DNA of 64,000 bases, taken from positions 248,001 to 312,000 of the forward strand of contig NZ_JALJXP010000001.1 in assembly GCF_024170165.1 (NCBI RefSeq), written 5' to 3'. Below, piece by piece: positions 52,612 to 61,350 of the stretch. The stretch is from Pseudomonas nitroreducens. GTDB lineage: Bacteria; Pseudomonadota; Gammaproteobacteria; Pseudomonadales; Pseudomonadaceae. Position 1 is the first letter of the stretch. Each line of letters starts with the position of its first letter. The notes under the pieces are model-generated. The model was given only the letters and a program-made list of their open reading frames with translations. It was not told where the DNA came from and ran no database searches. Made by a program: the position numbers and the translations under genes.

Positions 52612-53466
52612 TCACTGTTTGCAGAGTTCGGCGGCGGTCTTGTCGGTGACGTTGGACTTGTCGAAACCGAACGGCTTGACCGTCGCCAGGTGCTCGGGGC
52701 CGCCCAGCCACTGCTTGAGCTGGGCGTTCACCGCGTCGCGCAGGTCCTTGTCGTCCGGGCGGAAGGCCAGGGCGCCGTAGCCGATGTGCGACGGGTCGTC
52801 CTTGAAGTCGGCGATGGCTTCCACCGAATCGCCGCCTTTCGCCGCGAGGCCCTTCATGGTCAGCGCGGTGCCGACGCTGGCATCGGCGCGGCCGGCGCGC
52901 ACGGCCTGCAGTTGGGCGGTGGTGTCGGGTACCTGGACGATCTGCTCTTCCGCCACGCCCTCGGCGCGGGCGTAACCCAGCTCGGCGGTGCCGGACATGA
53001 TCGCCAGCTTCACGTCCGGGTTGTTCTTCACGTCGGCGTAGCTGTGCAGGTTCTTCGGGTTGCCCTTCTTCACCAGCAGCGAATCGGGAATCTGGTAGTG
53101 CGGGTCGGTGAAGATCACCTGCTGGCAGCGTGGCGGAGTGATGTACATGCCGGCGGCGATCACGTCGAAGCGTCCGGCGCGCAGGCCGGGGATCAGCGCG
53201 CCCCATTCGGTCAGCACCGGCTCGATCTTCTTCACACCCATTTTCGTGAAGATCTGCGTGGCGATTTCCGGGGATTCGCCGGTGACCTTGCCGGAGGTCT
53301 CGGTGTAGGCGAAGGGCGCTTCGTTGGCGTAGCCGATGCGCACGGTGCCAGTGCTCTTGATGCGTTCCAGGGTGGTTTCGGCATAGCTGCCGGCGCTGGC
53401 GACAGCGCAGGCCAGCAGGGTGCAGGCAAGACTCAGGCGGCGCAGGAAAACAGGGGCGGTACTCAT
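52612..53466 (-). CDS. ehuB: Ectoine/hydroxyectoine-binding periplasmic protein
   Basis: The 284-residue protein begins MSTAPVFLRRLSLACTLLAC with a Sec signal peptide to ASAGSYAETT. The type II solute-binding fold follows, with GTVRIGYANEAPFAYTE and EIATQIFTKMGV, typical of EhuB. EhuB captures ectoine and hydroxyectoine by aromatic and acidic residues. The ATG at 53466 has AGGAG eight bases upstream. It heads the leftward transporter operon, divergent from enuR. Confidence 0.92.
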   Translation of the reverse strand: MSTAPVFLRRLSLACTLLACAVASAGSYAETTLERIKSTGTVRIGYANEAPFAYTETSGKVTGESPEIATQIFTKMGVKKIEPVLTEWGALIPGLRAGRFDVIAAGMYITPPRCQQVIFTDPHYQIPDSLLVKKGNPKNLHSYADVKNNPDVKLAIMSGTAELGYARAEGVAEEQIVQVPDTTAQLQAVRAGRADASVGTALTMKGLAAKGGDSVEAIADFKDDPSHIGYGALAFRPDDKDLRDAVNAQLKQWLGGPEHLATVKPFGFDKSNVTDKTAAELCKQ

Positions 53467-53874
53467 CTTCGGATCTCCTGATCTTCTCTTGCCGAACGCG
53501 GTGGGCGCGCGGCGATGGATGGCAGGTAGCAATGTCGTACGACTGTTGTTCTTGTAGGTCGGGCCCCTGGGGGCCTTCCGAAGTTCTCACGCCGGCAAGG
53601 GCGATCAGCTCGACGCCAGACTAAGCCGCGGCGCCTTGCGGCTGTTCCTGATCGACAACCCCGCGGCGGGAAAAAGCCACCGTCGCGACGAACGCATCCG
53701 CAGGTTTTTTCTGCGCGGGCCTGACAATGCGGCCCGATGTACTGACAGGTGCGCGGCTGTATGTCCTGCGCCCGAGCATACAAAAGGGGTCGAAGCGGCG
53801 ACATTGCACTAGGACAATTGCCGCCGGTGTGCGGGTCGGTCACTCTGGACCCCTGACCAGACGGAGCGCTGAAG
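53467..53874. promoter_or_regulatory. Divergent ehuB/enuR control region
   Basis: This 408-bp gene-free region separates the transporter operon from the regulator. At 53799-53815 CGACAT is followed by GCACTAGGAC, closely matched by CGACAT...GTCCTAGTAC before eutB (55435-55451). At 53534-53543 the palindrome GTCGTACGAC may be a related site on the ehuB side. These are candidate EnuR operators; promoters were not resolved. Confidence 0.55.
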
Positions 53875-55269
53875 ATGGAAGCCTGGCGTCGCGCCCTGGC
53901 CGACCTGCGGGTCGGCGAATCCAAGTACAAGACCCTGGTGCAGGCCATTGCCGGTGACATCGAGCAGGGCCGCCTCAGCGACGGCCAGCGCCTGCCGCCG
54001 CAGCGTCACGTGGCCGATGGCCTGGGCATCAGCGTGCAGACCGTGACCAACGCCTACAAGGAACTGGAACGCCAGGGCCTGGTGCGCTGCGAGGTCGGCC
54101 GCGGCAGTTTCGTCACCCGGCGGATGACCGAGGGCATGGCCCATTACATGGTCGACCACCCCGAACGCGCGCTGGTGGACTTCTCCATCGCCAGCATCGT
54201 CCACACCCGCGAGCACGACCGCCTGTGGCAGGACAGCTGCCGCGAGCTGGCGCTGGAAACCGACCAGCCCTGGATGCGCGCCTGCCGCCCGGTGGCCGGC
54301 TTCGATTCGCACCGCGACGCCGGGGTGAAATGGATGGCGCAGCTGGGCCTCGAGCGCGAGCGCGACGACGTGCTGATCACCAATGGCGCGGCCCACGGCA
54401 TCTTCCTGGCCCTCGCGTCCCTCGCCGGGCCGGATGACGTGGTGCTTTGCGAGCAGCTCACCGACCACGGCGTGATCGGCAATTCCCAGGTGCTCGGCTT
54501 CACCCTCAAGGGCGTGGAGATCGACAGGGAAGGCATCGACCCGGAGCACTTCGAAGACCTCTGCGCCAACGAGCGCATCACCGCGCTGGTGTGCACGCCC
54601 AACCTGAACAACCCGACCTCCTGCCTGATGCCCGACACCCGTCGCCGCGAGATCGCCGCCATCGCCCAGCGCTATGGCGTGCACGTGATCGAGGACGACG
54701 TCTACGGCCCGCTGCTCGGCGAGCGCCGCCCGCCGCCGCTCAGCCACTACCTGCCGGACCTGTCGTTCTACTGCACCAGCTTCACCAAGAGCGTGCTCAC
54801 CGGCCTGCGCATCGGCTACCTGGCGATGCCGCGGCGGCTGGCGCTGCGCACCGAAAGCATCCTGCGGGTGAACAGCTGGATGGGCACGCCGCTGCTGGCG
54901 GAAGTCGCCGCGCGCTGGATTTACAACGGCAACGCCCAGGCGCTGATCGGCCTGCAGCGCCGTGTGCTGGAGACGCGCCAGGGGCTGGTGCGCGAATACC
55001 TCGGCGACTACCTGCGCGGTTGCGATCCGCATTCGCTGAGCGCCTGGATCGGCATCCCCGAACACTGGGAACTGGACAGCCTGGTGCGCGAGCTGCGCCA
55101 TCGGCACATCGCCGTGACGCCGCCCGATCCGTTCATGGTGCGTGGTACCCCGCGACCGCGCGCGGTGCGCCTGTGCATGGGCGCGGAATGCAGCGATCAG
55201 CGCATGGTCAGCGCCCTGGAAGACATGCGCGAGCTGTTCGGGCAGTTCCCGAAGATCCACGATTTCTGA
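53875..55269 (+). CDS. enuR: MocR/GabR-type regulator of ectoine catabolism
   Basis: The 464-residue protein joins an N-terminal GntR winged helix (RLPPQRHVADGLGISVQTVT, about 43-62) to a fold-type I aminotransferase domain. The PLP lysine lies in SFTKSVLTGLRIGY (about 305). EnuR proteins use PLP to sense diaminobutyrate-type ectoine breakdown products. Its place between ehu and eut/doe genes is the basis of the assignment. GGAGCGCTGAAG precedes the ATG. Confidence 0.88.
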   Translation: MEAWRRALADLRVGESKYKTLVQAIAGDIEQGRLSDGQRLPPQRHVADGLGISVQTVTNAYKELERQGLVRCEVGRGSFVTRRMTEGMAHYMVDHPERALVDFSIASIVHTREHDRLWQDSCRELALETDQPWMRACRPVAGFDSHRDAGVKWMAQLGLERERDDVLITNGAAHGIFLALASLAGPDDVVLCEQLTDHGVIGNSQVLGFTLKGVEIDREGIDPEHFEDLCANERITALVCTPNLNNPTSCLMPDTRRREIAAIAQRYGVHVIEDDVYGPLLGERRPPPLSHYLPDLSFYCTSFTKSVLTGLRIGYLAMPRRLALRTESILRVNSWMGTPLLAEVAARWIYNGNAQALIGLQRRVLETRQGLVREYLGDYLRGCDPHSLSAWIGIPEHWELDSLVRELRHRHIAVTPPDPFMVRGTPRPRAVRLCMGAECSDQRMVSALEDMRELFGQFPKIHDF

Positions 55270-55283
55270 AGCCGAAATCTCCC

Positions 55284-55378
55284 TGTAGGAGCGAGGGGGA
55301 CGCCATCGTTATTGCTCGCGAATGGATTTCCCGGCGACGTCGGGATTGGGCGGGTTCGCGAGCAAGCTCGCTCCTACA
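55284..55378. repeat. Dispersed REP-like repeat, copy 1
   Basis: TGTAGGAGCGAGGGGG opens the unit and GCGAGCAAGCTCGCTCCTACA closes it in inverted form (given in part). A near copy lies at 57508-57600. Both share TTGCTCGCGAA in the middle. This is the familiar Pseudomonas intergenic REP type. Confidence 0.85.
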
Positions 55379-55434
55379 CATATCCGCCCTACGGTCTGTA
55401 CTCAGCTTCACCGTAGGAGCGGATCCTCCGAGAA

Positions 55435-55451
55435 CGACATCGTCCTAGTAC
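55435..55451. promoter_or_regulatory. Candidate EnuR operator before eutB
   Basis: CGACAT C GTCCTAGTAC matches the site upstream of enuR at 16 of 22 compared positions, and the ten-base core is its near-exact reverse complement. It is 61 bp before the eutB ATG, in promoter range. Confidence 0.5.
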
Positions 55452-55511
55452 ATTCATCGCGACAATTTCCCGCCCCTACACTCGGCCCCACTGCATTCTC
55501 CGGAGGCCGAG

Positions 55512-56486
55512 ATGGAGCCGATTCCCCTCATCGAGCTGTACCGTGCACGCCAGCGCATCCAGGGTCTGGTGCGGCAGACGCCGCTGGAATACTCGGCCAG
55601 CCTGTCGCGCCTGCTCGGTGCGCCGGTGTACCTCAAGCTCGAATCGCAGCAGATCACCGGCAGCTTCAAGCTGCGCGGCGCAAGCAATGCGATTGCCCAG
55701 CTCGACGACGAGCAGAAGGCCAGGGGCGTCGTCGCCGCCTCCACCGGCAACCACGGCCGGGCGCTGGCCCATGCCGCGCGGATGCTCGGCGTGCACGCCA
55801 CCGTCTGCCTGTCGCAATTGGTGCCGGCGAACAAGGTCCAGGCGATCCGCGAACTGGGTGCCGAGGTGCGCATCGTCGGCCACAGCCAGGACGACGCCCA
55901 GGCCGAAGCCGAGCGGATTGCCCGCGAGCAGGGCGCGGCGCTGCTGCCGCCCTTCGACCACCCGCAGATCATCGCCGGCCAGGGCACCCTCGGCCTGGAA
56001 ATCCTCGAACAGCTGCCGGACGTGCGCCAGGTGCTGGTGCCACTCTCCGGCGGCGGCCTGTTCGGCGGCGTGGCGCTGGCGCTCAAGCACGCCGATCCGA
56101 GCATCCGCGTGCACGGCATCAGCATGCGCCGTGGCGCCGCCATGGCCGCCAGCCTCGCCGCCGGCCATCCGATGGAAGTGGAAGAACTGCCGACCCTCGC
56201 CGATTCCCTCGGCGGCGGCATCGGCCTGGACAACCGCTGCACCTTCGCCCTGGCACGCGACTACTGCGACCAGCTGCACCTGCTCGACGAGCCCTCCATC
56301 GCCGCCGGTATCCGCCACGCCTACCGCGAGGAGCGGCAGGTGGTGGAAGGCGCCGCCGCAGTCGGCATCGCCGCGCTGCTGGACGGCCTGATCGCCCCGG
56401 TCGGCCCGGTGGTGGTGATCGTCAGCGGCCGCAACATCGCCATCGAACAACACCAGCAGATCCTCGAGGAGACCGCCCATGGCTGA
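55512..56486 (+). CDS. eutB: Hydroxyectoine utilisation dehydratase
   Basis: The 324-residue PLP enzyme is of the threonine dehydratase fold. The PLP lysine lies in ITGSFKLRGASNA (about 48-60), then STGNHGRALAHAA (about 77-89) and the phosphate-binding SGGGLFGGVA (about 180-189). EutB acts in conversion of hydroxyectoine towards ectoine with EutC. CGGAGG is upstream of the ATG. The stop overlaps eutC. No eutA gene is present next to it. Confidence 0.9.
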   Translation: MEPIPLIELYRARQRIQGLVRQTPLEYSASLSRLLGAPVYLKLESQQITGSFKLRGASNAIAQLDDEQKARGVVAASTGNHGRALAHAARMLGVHATVCLSQLVPANKVQAIRELGAEVRIVGHSQDDAQAEAERIAREQGAALLPPFDHPQIIAGQGTLGLEILEQLPDVRQVLVPLSGGGLFGGVALALKHADPSIRVHGISMRRGAAMAASLAAGHPMEVEELPTLADSLGGGIGLDNRCTFALARDYCDQLHLLDEPSIAAGIRHAYREERQVVEGAAAVGIAALLDGLIAPVGPVVVIVSGRNIAIEQHQQILEETAHG

Positions 56487-57468
56487 CGTCACCCTGCTCA
56501 GCGAAGCCGACCTGCGCGCCTGCGTGGCCATCGACCGGGAGAGCCTCGACGCCGTCGAACAGGCCTTCCGCCTGCTGGCCACCGCGCCGGTGGCGATGCC
56601 GCCGATCCTTCGCCTGGACGTGCCCGAGCACAACGGCGAAGTCGACGTGAAGACCGCCTACCTGCCCGGCCTGCCGCGCTTCGCCATCAAGGTCAGCCCC
56701 GGTTTCTTCGACAACCCCAGGCTCGGCCTGCCCAGCCTCAACGGCATGATGATGCTGCTCTCCTCGCGCACCGGCCTGCTCGACGCCCTGCTGCTGGACA
56801 ACGGCTACCTCACCGCCGTGCGCACCGCCTGCGCCGGAGCGGTGGCGGCCAGGTGGCTGGCCCGCGAGGACTCGCGGCAGGTCGCGCTGATCGGCGCCGG
56901 CGAACAGGCGCGGCTGCAGCTCAAGGCACTGTGCCTGGTGCGGCCCATCGAAGCGGCCAGCGTCTGGGCGCGGGACCTCGACAAGGCGCGGCACTGCGCG
57001 CAGGAACTGAGCACCATGGGCATCGCGGTCAGCGCCTGCGCCAGCATCGACGAAGCGCTGGAAGGCGCCGACATCGCCATCACCAGCACCCCCAGCCGCG
57101 AGCCGCTGATTCAGAAGAAGCACCTGCGCCCCGGTCTGCACATCACCGCCATGGGCTCGGACGCCGAGCACAAGAACGAGATCGCCGCCGCCGCGCTGGC
57201 CGCCGTGGACTGCTATGTCGCCGACCGCGTCAGCCAGACCCTGGTGCTGGGCGAGCTGCACCACGCGGTGCAGGCCGGCGACGTCAGCCGGGATGACGAT
57301 TTCGCCGAGCTGGGCCAGGTCATCGCCGGGCAGCGCGAAGGCCGCCGCCGCGCCGAAGACATCACCCTCTGCGACCTCACCGGCACCGGCGCGCAGGACA
57401 CCGCCATCGCCGGCCTGGCTTTCCAGCGGGCGCAGCGGATGGGCATGGGGTTCCGTTTCAGCAGCTGA
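56479..57468 (+). CDS. eutC: Ectoine utilisation protein EutC (ornithine cyclodeaminase-like)
   Basis: The 329-residue protein belongs to the ornithine cyclodeaminase/mu-crystallin family. It has the substrate-binding lysine in RFAIKVSPGF (about 71-80) and the Rossmann motif VALIGAGEQARLQL (about 134-147). It is an NAD(P)-dependent step partner of EutB. A GAGGAG-like site lies in the end of eutB. A small hairpin (TCCCGC/GCGGGA, 57477-57491) follows. Confidence 0.9.
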   Translation: MADVTLLSEADLRACVAIDRESLDAVEQAFRLLATAPVAMPPILRLDVPEHNGEVDVKTAYLPGLPRFAIKVSPGFFDNPRLGLPSLNGMMMLLSSRTGLLDALLLDNGYLTAVRTACAGAVAARWLAREDSRQVALIGAGEQARLQLKALCLVRPIEAASVWARDLDKARHCAQELSTMGIAVSACASIDEALEGADIAITSTPSREPLIQKKHLRPGLHITAMGSDAEHKNEIAAAALAAVDCYVADRVSQTLVLGELHHAVQAGDVSRDDDFAELGQVIAGQREGRRRAEDITLCDLTGTGAQDTAIAGLAFQRAQRMGMGFRFSS

Positions 57469-57507
57469 AAAAATCGTCCCGCTTCGCGGGAGTCACTGAA
57501 AGACACC

Positions 57508-57600
57508 TGTAGGACCGAGGGGGGCGCCTAGCCCTTGCTCGCGAACGGATTTTCCGGCGGTGCCAGCGCTGGGCGGGTTCGCGAGCAAGCTCGCTCCTAC
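57508..57600. repeat. Dispersed REP-like repeat, copy 2
   Basis: Near copy of the unit at 55284-55378, with the same GCGAGCAAGCTCGCTCCTAC closing arm. It sits in the eutC-doeA gap and may split or stabilise the transcript. Confidence 0.85.
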
Positions 57601-57627
57601 GAAAAGCCAACCAGAGAGGATTTCCGC

Positions 57628-58818
57628 ATGTCCGAAATCGTCGTCAATCTCCCCTTCAGCCGGGAGGAATACGCCCAGCGGATCGCCAAGGTCCGCGCCA
57701 GCATGCTTGAGCGCGGCATCGAACTGCTGCTGGTCACCGACCCGTCGAACATGGCCTGGCTCACCGGCTACGACGGCTGGTCCTTCTACGTGCACCAGTG
57801 CGTGCTGCTGGCGCTGGAGGGCGAGCCGGTCTGGTTCGGCCGAGGCCAGGACGCCAACGGCGCGCGCCGCACGGTGTTCATGCAGGCGGACAATATCGTC
57901 GGCTACCCCGACCACTACGTGCAGTCCACCGAGCGCCATCCGATGGACTACCTGTCCCGTGAGGTCATCGCCGCGCGCGGCTGGGCCGGCAGGAGCATCG
58001 GCGTGGAGATGGACAACTACTACTTCAGCGCCGCCGCCTTCCGCTCGCTGCAGGCCAACCTGCCGAGCGCGAAGTTCGTCGACGCCACCGCCCTGGTGAA
58101 CTGGCAGCGCGCCGTGAAATCGCCGCGGGAGATCGAGTACATGCGCGTCGCCGCGCGCATCGTCGAGAAGATGCACGCGCACATCGTCGAGCGCATCGAA
58201 CCGGGTATGCGCAAGAACGAACTGGTGGCCGAGATCTACAGCACCGGCATCCTCGGCGCCGACGGCCACGGCGGCGACTACCCGGCCATTGTCCCGCTGC
58301 TGCCCACCGGCGCCGACGCCAGCGCACCACACCTGACCTGGGACGACACGCCCTTCGAACGCGGCGCCGGCACCTTCTTCGAGATCGCCGGCTGCTACAA
58401 GCGCTACCACTGCCCGCTGTCGCGCACCGTGTTCCTCGGCAAGCCGCCCAAGCACTTCCTCGACGCGGAAAAGGCCGTGGTCGAAGGCATCGCCGCCGGC
58501 CTGGACGCCGCCCAACCCGGCAACACCACCGGCGATATCGCCCGCGCCTTCTTCGGCGTGCTGGAGAAATTCGGCATCCACAAGGACAGCCGCTGCGGCT
58601 ACCCCATCGGTATCAGCTACCCGCCGGACTGGGGCGAGCGCACCATGAGCCTGCGGCCGAGCGACAACAGCGTGCTCGAACCGGGCATGACCTTCCACTT
58701 CATGCCCGGCCTGTGGATGGACGACTGGGGCCTGGAGATCACCGAAAGCATCCTCATCACCGAGCGCGGCGTGGAGACCTTCTGCGACTACCCGCGCCAG
58801 CTGTTCGTGAAGGAGTGA
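57628..58818 (+). CDS. doeA: Ectoine hydrolase
   Basis: The 396-residue protein is of the M24 (creatinase/prolidase) family, with the N-terminal creatinase domain (LLVTDPSNMAWLTGYDGWSF) and C-terminal pita-bread catalytic domain (GTFFEIAGCYKRYHCPLSRT and ITESILITERG). DoeA (EutD) opens the ectoine ring to N-alpha-acetyl-diaminobutyrate. GAGAGGA lies eight bases before the ATG at 57628. Four bases separate it from doeB. Confidence 0.93.
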   Translation: MSEIVVNLPFSREEYAQRIAKVRASMLERGIELLLVTDPSNMAWLTGYDGWSFYVHQCVLLALEGEPVWFGRGQDANGARRTVFMQADNIVGYPDHYVQSTERHPMDYLSREVIAARGWAGRSIGVEMDNYYFSAAAFRSLQANLPSAKFVDATALVNWQRAVKSPREIEYMRVAARIVEKMHAHIVERIEPGMRKNELVAEIYSTGILGADGHGGDYPAIVPLLPTGADASAPHLTWDDTPFERGAGTFFEIAGCYKRYHCPLSRTVFLGKPPKHFLDAEKAVVEGIAAGLDAAQPGNTTGDIARAFFGVLEKFGIHKDSRCGYPIGISYPPDWGERTMSLRPSDNSVLEPGMTFHFMPGLWMDDWGLEITESILITERGVETFCDYPRQLFVKE

Positions 58819-58822
58819 GGCG

Positions 58823-59839
58823 ATGACCCATGCACTCGACAAGCCACTGCGCGACAACCCCATCGCCGCCAGTGTCGATTTCCAGCGCGACGGCGTGCAG
58901 CACGGCCACCTCAAGCTGCCCTACTCGCGGGACGACTCGGCCTGGGGCGCGGTGATGATCCCGATCTGCGTGGTGAAGCACGGCGACGGTCCCACCGCGC
59001 TGCTCACCGGCGGCAACCATGGTGACGAGTACGAAGGCCCGGTGGCGCTCAGCCGCCTGGCCCAGGAACTGCGCGCCGAGGACGTACGCGGCCGGGTGAT
59101 CATCGTGCCGTTCATGAACACCCCGGCGTTCCTCGCCGGCAAGCGCACCTCGCCGATCGACGCCGGCAATCTCAACCGCAGCTTCCCCGGTCGCCCGGAC
59201 GGCACGGTGACGCAGAAGATCGCCGACTACTTCCAGCGCACCCTGCTGCCGCTGGCGGACGTGGTGCTGGATATCCATTCCGGCGGCCGCACCCTCGACT
59301 TCCTGCCCTTCGCCGCCTGCCACGTGCTGCCGGACAAGGCCCAGCAGCAAGCCAGCGAAGCGCTGATGCGCGCCTTCGCTGCGCCCTTCGCCATGCGCAT
59401 GCTGGAGCTGGACGCAGTGGGCATGTACGACACAGCGGCCGAGGAGCAGGGCAAGATTTTCGTCACCACCGAACTGGGTGGCGGCGGCAGCAGCAGCGCG
59501 CGCACCGTGGCCATCGCGCGGCGCGGCGTGCGCAATGTACTGGTGCAGGCCGGCATCCTGCGCGGCGACCTGGAGCCGGCGGATTCGGTGATGCTCGACA
59601 TGCCCGATGGCGACTGCTTCGTTGCCAGCCAGCACGGCGGCCTGCTGGAAATGTGTCGCGACCTGGGCGAACGGGTGGAGTGCGGCGAGGTGCTGGCGCG
59701 GGTGCACGACGTGTTGCGCACTGGCGCGGCACCGGTGGAGTACCGCGCCAGGCGCAGCGGCATCCTCGCCGCGCGACACTTCCCCGGCCTGGTGCAGAGC
59801 GGCGACACCCTCGCGGTGGTTGCCGAGGTGCTCGACTGA
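58823..59839 (+). CDS. doeB: N-acetyl-diaminobutyrate deacetylase
   Basis: The 338-residue protein is of the succinylglutamate desuccinylase/aspartoacylase family. Zinc ligands are in TGGNHGDEYEG (about 57-67, His and Glu) and VLDIHSGG (about 148-155, His), with the NLNRSFPGRPDG motif between. DoeB (EutE) releases acetate to give L-2,4-diaminobutyrate. Confidence 0.93.
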   Translation: MTHALDKPLRDNPIAASVDFQRDGVQHGHLKLPYSRDDSAWGAVMIPICVVKHGDGPTALLTGGNHGDEYEGPVALSRLAQELRAEDVRGRVIIVPFMNTPAFLAGKRTSPIDAGNLNRSFPGRPDGTVTQKIADYFQRTLLPLADVVLDIHSGGRTLDFLPFAACHVLPDKAQQQASEALMRAFAAPFAMRMLELDAVGMYDTAAEEQGKIFVTTELGGGGSSSARTVAIARRGVRNVLVQAGILRGDLEPADSVMLDMPDGDCFVASQHGGLLEMCRDLGERVECGEVLARVHDVLRTGAAPVEYRARRSGILAARHFPGLVQSGDTLAVVAEVLD

Positions 59840-59857
59840 GCCGCGCGGGAGGCAGCG

Positions 59858-60346
59858 ATGATCAAGCTCGACCGTTATGACCTGAAGATCCTGCGCATAC
59901 TCGCCGGCGACGGGCGCATCACCAAGTCGAGCCTGGCCGAGGCGATCAGCCTTTCGGTCAGCCCGGCCTGGGAGCGCGTGCGCAAGCTGGAGGAGGCCGG
60001 GCTGATCAAGGGCTACCGCGCGCAGATCGACTGGCCGGCATTGTTCAAACAGCAGCAGGTGCTGGTGGAAATCACCCTGGCACGGCACACCGCGCAGGAC
60101 ATGAAGCGCTTCGAGCAGCGCCTGCAGCAGGCGCCGGAGGTGGGCTTCTGCTACGCCACCGGCGGCGGGGTGGACTACATCGCGATGATCCAGGCCCGCG
60201 ACATCGACCATTACCAGCGCTTCATCGACCAATTGCTGCTGGAGGACGTGGGCATCGAGCGCTACTTCACCTACATCGTCACCAAGGTGATCAAGACGCA
60301 GGATGCGGCAATCCCCACCGAAGCGCAGGAAGGCAGCTTCTCGTAG
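59858..60346 (+). CDS. doeX: Lrp/AsnC-family regulator of ectoine catabolism
   Basis: The 162-residue protein has the Lrp N-terminal HTH (LKILRILAGDGRITKSSLAE, then LSVSPAWERVRKLEEAGLI) and a C-terminal RAM ligand-binding domain (VLVEITLARHTAQDMKRFEQ). Lrp/AsnC genes (doeX/asnC) are standard members of ectoine degradation clusters. GGGAGG precedes the ATG. It lies 18 bp after doeB. Confidence 0.9.
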   Translation: MIKLDRYDLKILRILAGDGRITKSSLAEAISLSVSPAWERVRKLEEAGLIKGYRAQIDWPALFKQQQVLVEITLARHTAQDMKRFEQRLQQAPEVGFCYATGGGVDYIAMIQARDIDHYQRFIDQLLLEDVGIERYFTYIVTKVIKTQDAAIPTEAQEGSFS

Positions 60347-60434
60347 GTCGAATAACCTGGAACAGGTTATCCGCCGCTCCCCATGTGGCGGACAACCCAT
60401 GCGGCGGATAACGCTGGCGCGTTATGCGCCCTAC
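60343..60434. repeat. Palindromic REPIN-like repeat
   Basis: GTAGGTCG starts the unit, which includes the perfect hairpin ATAACCTG-GAA-CAGGTTAT (60352-60370) and the inverse arm GGCGGATAACGC...GCGCCCTAC at the end. It overlaps the doeX stop codon and separates doeX from yhhQ; it may act as terminator or transcript stabiliser. Confidence 0.7.
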
Positions 60435-60529
60435 ACGCATCTCTCGGCATTGAACAAAATTTGCTCAATAAATCCTGACTTCCAGATCCGGATCGTATAC
60501 AATGCGCGCCGCTCGGCATGGTGCCGGGC

Positions 60530-60562
60530 ATGGGTTCCCTCACCCCATCGACGAAAAAGGCC
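60530..60562 (+). promoter_or_regulatory. preQ1-I riboswitch before yhhQ
   Basis: ATGGG (60530-60534) pairs with CCCAT (60544-60548). The sequence between starts GGTTC and ends CAC, and is followed by the A tract AAAAAGG (60554-60560). Hairpin GGUUC...CAC...CC plus an A-rich tail that forms the pseudoknot with loop CC is the preQ1-I consensus. The AAGG of the tail is also the ribosome site, eight bases before the ATG, so ligand binding would block translation. The gene it precedes is a queuosine-precursor transporter, which fits. Confidence 0.75.
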
Positions 60563-60568
60563 CAAAGC

Positions 60569-61216
60569 ATGTCGGCATCCCTTCCGGCGGCAAGGCGCGG
60601 CGCACTCGCCGGCCTGGTCGCGTTCCACATTCTGATCATCATCGCCAGCAACTACCTGGTGCAGCTGCCAATGACCCTGTTCGGCTGGCACACCACCTGG
60701 GGCGCGTTCAGCTTCCCGTTCATCTTCCTGGCCACCGACCTCACCGTCCGCCTGCTCGGCAAGCGCCCGGCGCGGCTGGTCATCGCCCGGGTGATGATCC
60801 CGGCGCTGCTGGCTTCCTACCTGATCTCGGTGGTGTTCCAGGAAGGCGCTTTCCATGGCTTTGCCGCCCTGGGCGAATTCAACACCTTCGTCGCGCGGAT
60901 TTCCCTGGCCAGCTTCCTCGCCTACGTGTTCGGCCAGATCCTCGACATCCAGGTCTTCGACCGCCTGCGGCGCATGCGCCAGTGGTGGATCGCCCCGGTA
61001 GTCTCGACCCTGTTCGGCAACCTGCTGGACACCTTCACCTTCTTCTCCATCGCCTTCTGGGGGAGCGACAACGCCTTCATGGCCGAGCACTGGGTGGAGA
61101 TCGCCTGGGTCGACTACGGCGTGAAGCTGGCGGTCATGCTGATGCTCTTCGTGCCGCTCTACGGCATGCTGCTCAGCGCCATTACCCGCAACTTGCGTCG
61201 CGCTGCCACAGCCTGA
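60569..61216 (+). CDS. yhhQ: Queuosine precursor transporter (YhhQ/VUT family)
   Basis: The 215-residue protein, starting MSASLPAARRGALAGLVAFH, has six hydrophobic segments and the family motifs FPFIFLATDLTVRLLG (about 49-64), ARISLASFLAYVFGQILDI (about 108-126) and GNLLDTFTFFSIAF (about 150-163). YhhQ imports 7-cyano- and 7-aminomethyl-7-deazaguanine for queuosine modification of tRNA. The gene has nothing to do with ectoine yet lies between doeX and doeC. Confidence 0.92.
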   Translation: MSASLPAARRGALAGLVAFHILIIIASNYLVQLPMTLFGWHTTWGAFSFPFIFLATDLTVRLLGKRPARLVIARVMIPALLASYLISVVFQEGAFHGFAALGEFNTFVARISLASFLAYVFGQILDIQVFDRLRRMRQWWIAPVVSTLFGNLLDTFTFFSIAFWGSDNAFMAEHWVEIAWVDYGVKLAVMLMLFVPLYGMLLSAITRNLRRAATA

Positions 61217-61350
61217 CGCCACCCGAAAAAGCCCAACAGCGGCGGCAGAACTGCGAAAAGATTTGCCGCCGTCATCCCCCGCTTAGGAAAAAACCGCGCG
61301 CCTCCGGCCCATAGCATGGTCTCCATGCCAACCGTCCGGGAGTCGCCGCC

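Noticed and set aside
53809-55260. 483-codon minus-strand frame opposite enuR
   Set aside because: Shadow composition; EnuR is complete on the other strand.
58757-60400. 547-codon minus-strand frame opposite doeB and doeX
   Set aside because: His/Ala/Gln-rich shadow across two well-supported genes.
50217-60434. CRISPR array suggested by several repeated units in the right part
   Set aside because: The repeats are scattered REP-type palindromes between genes, with no regular spacers.
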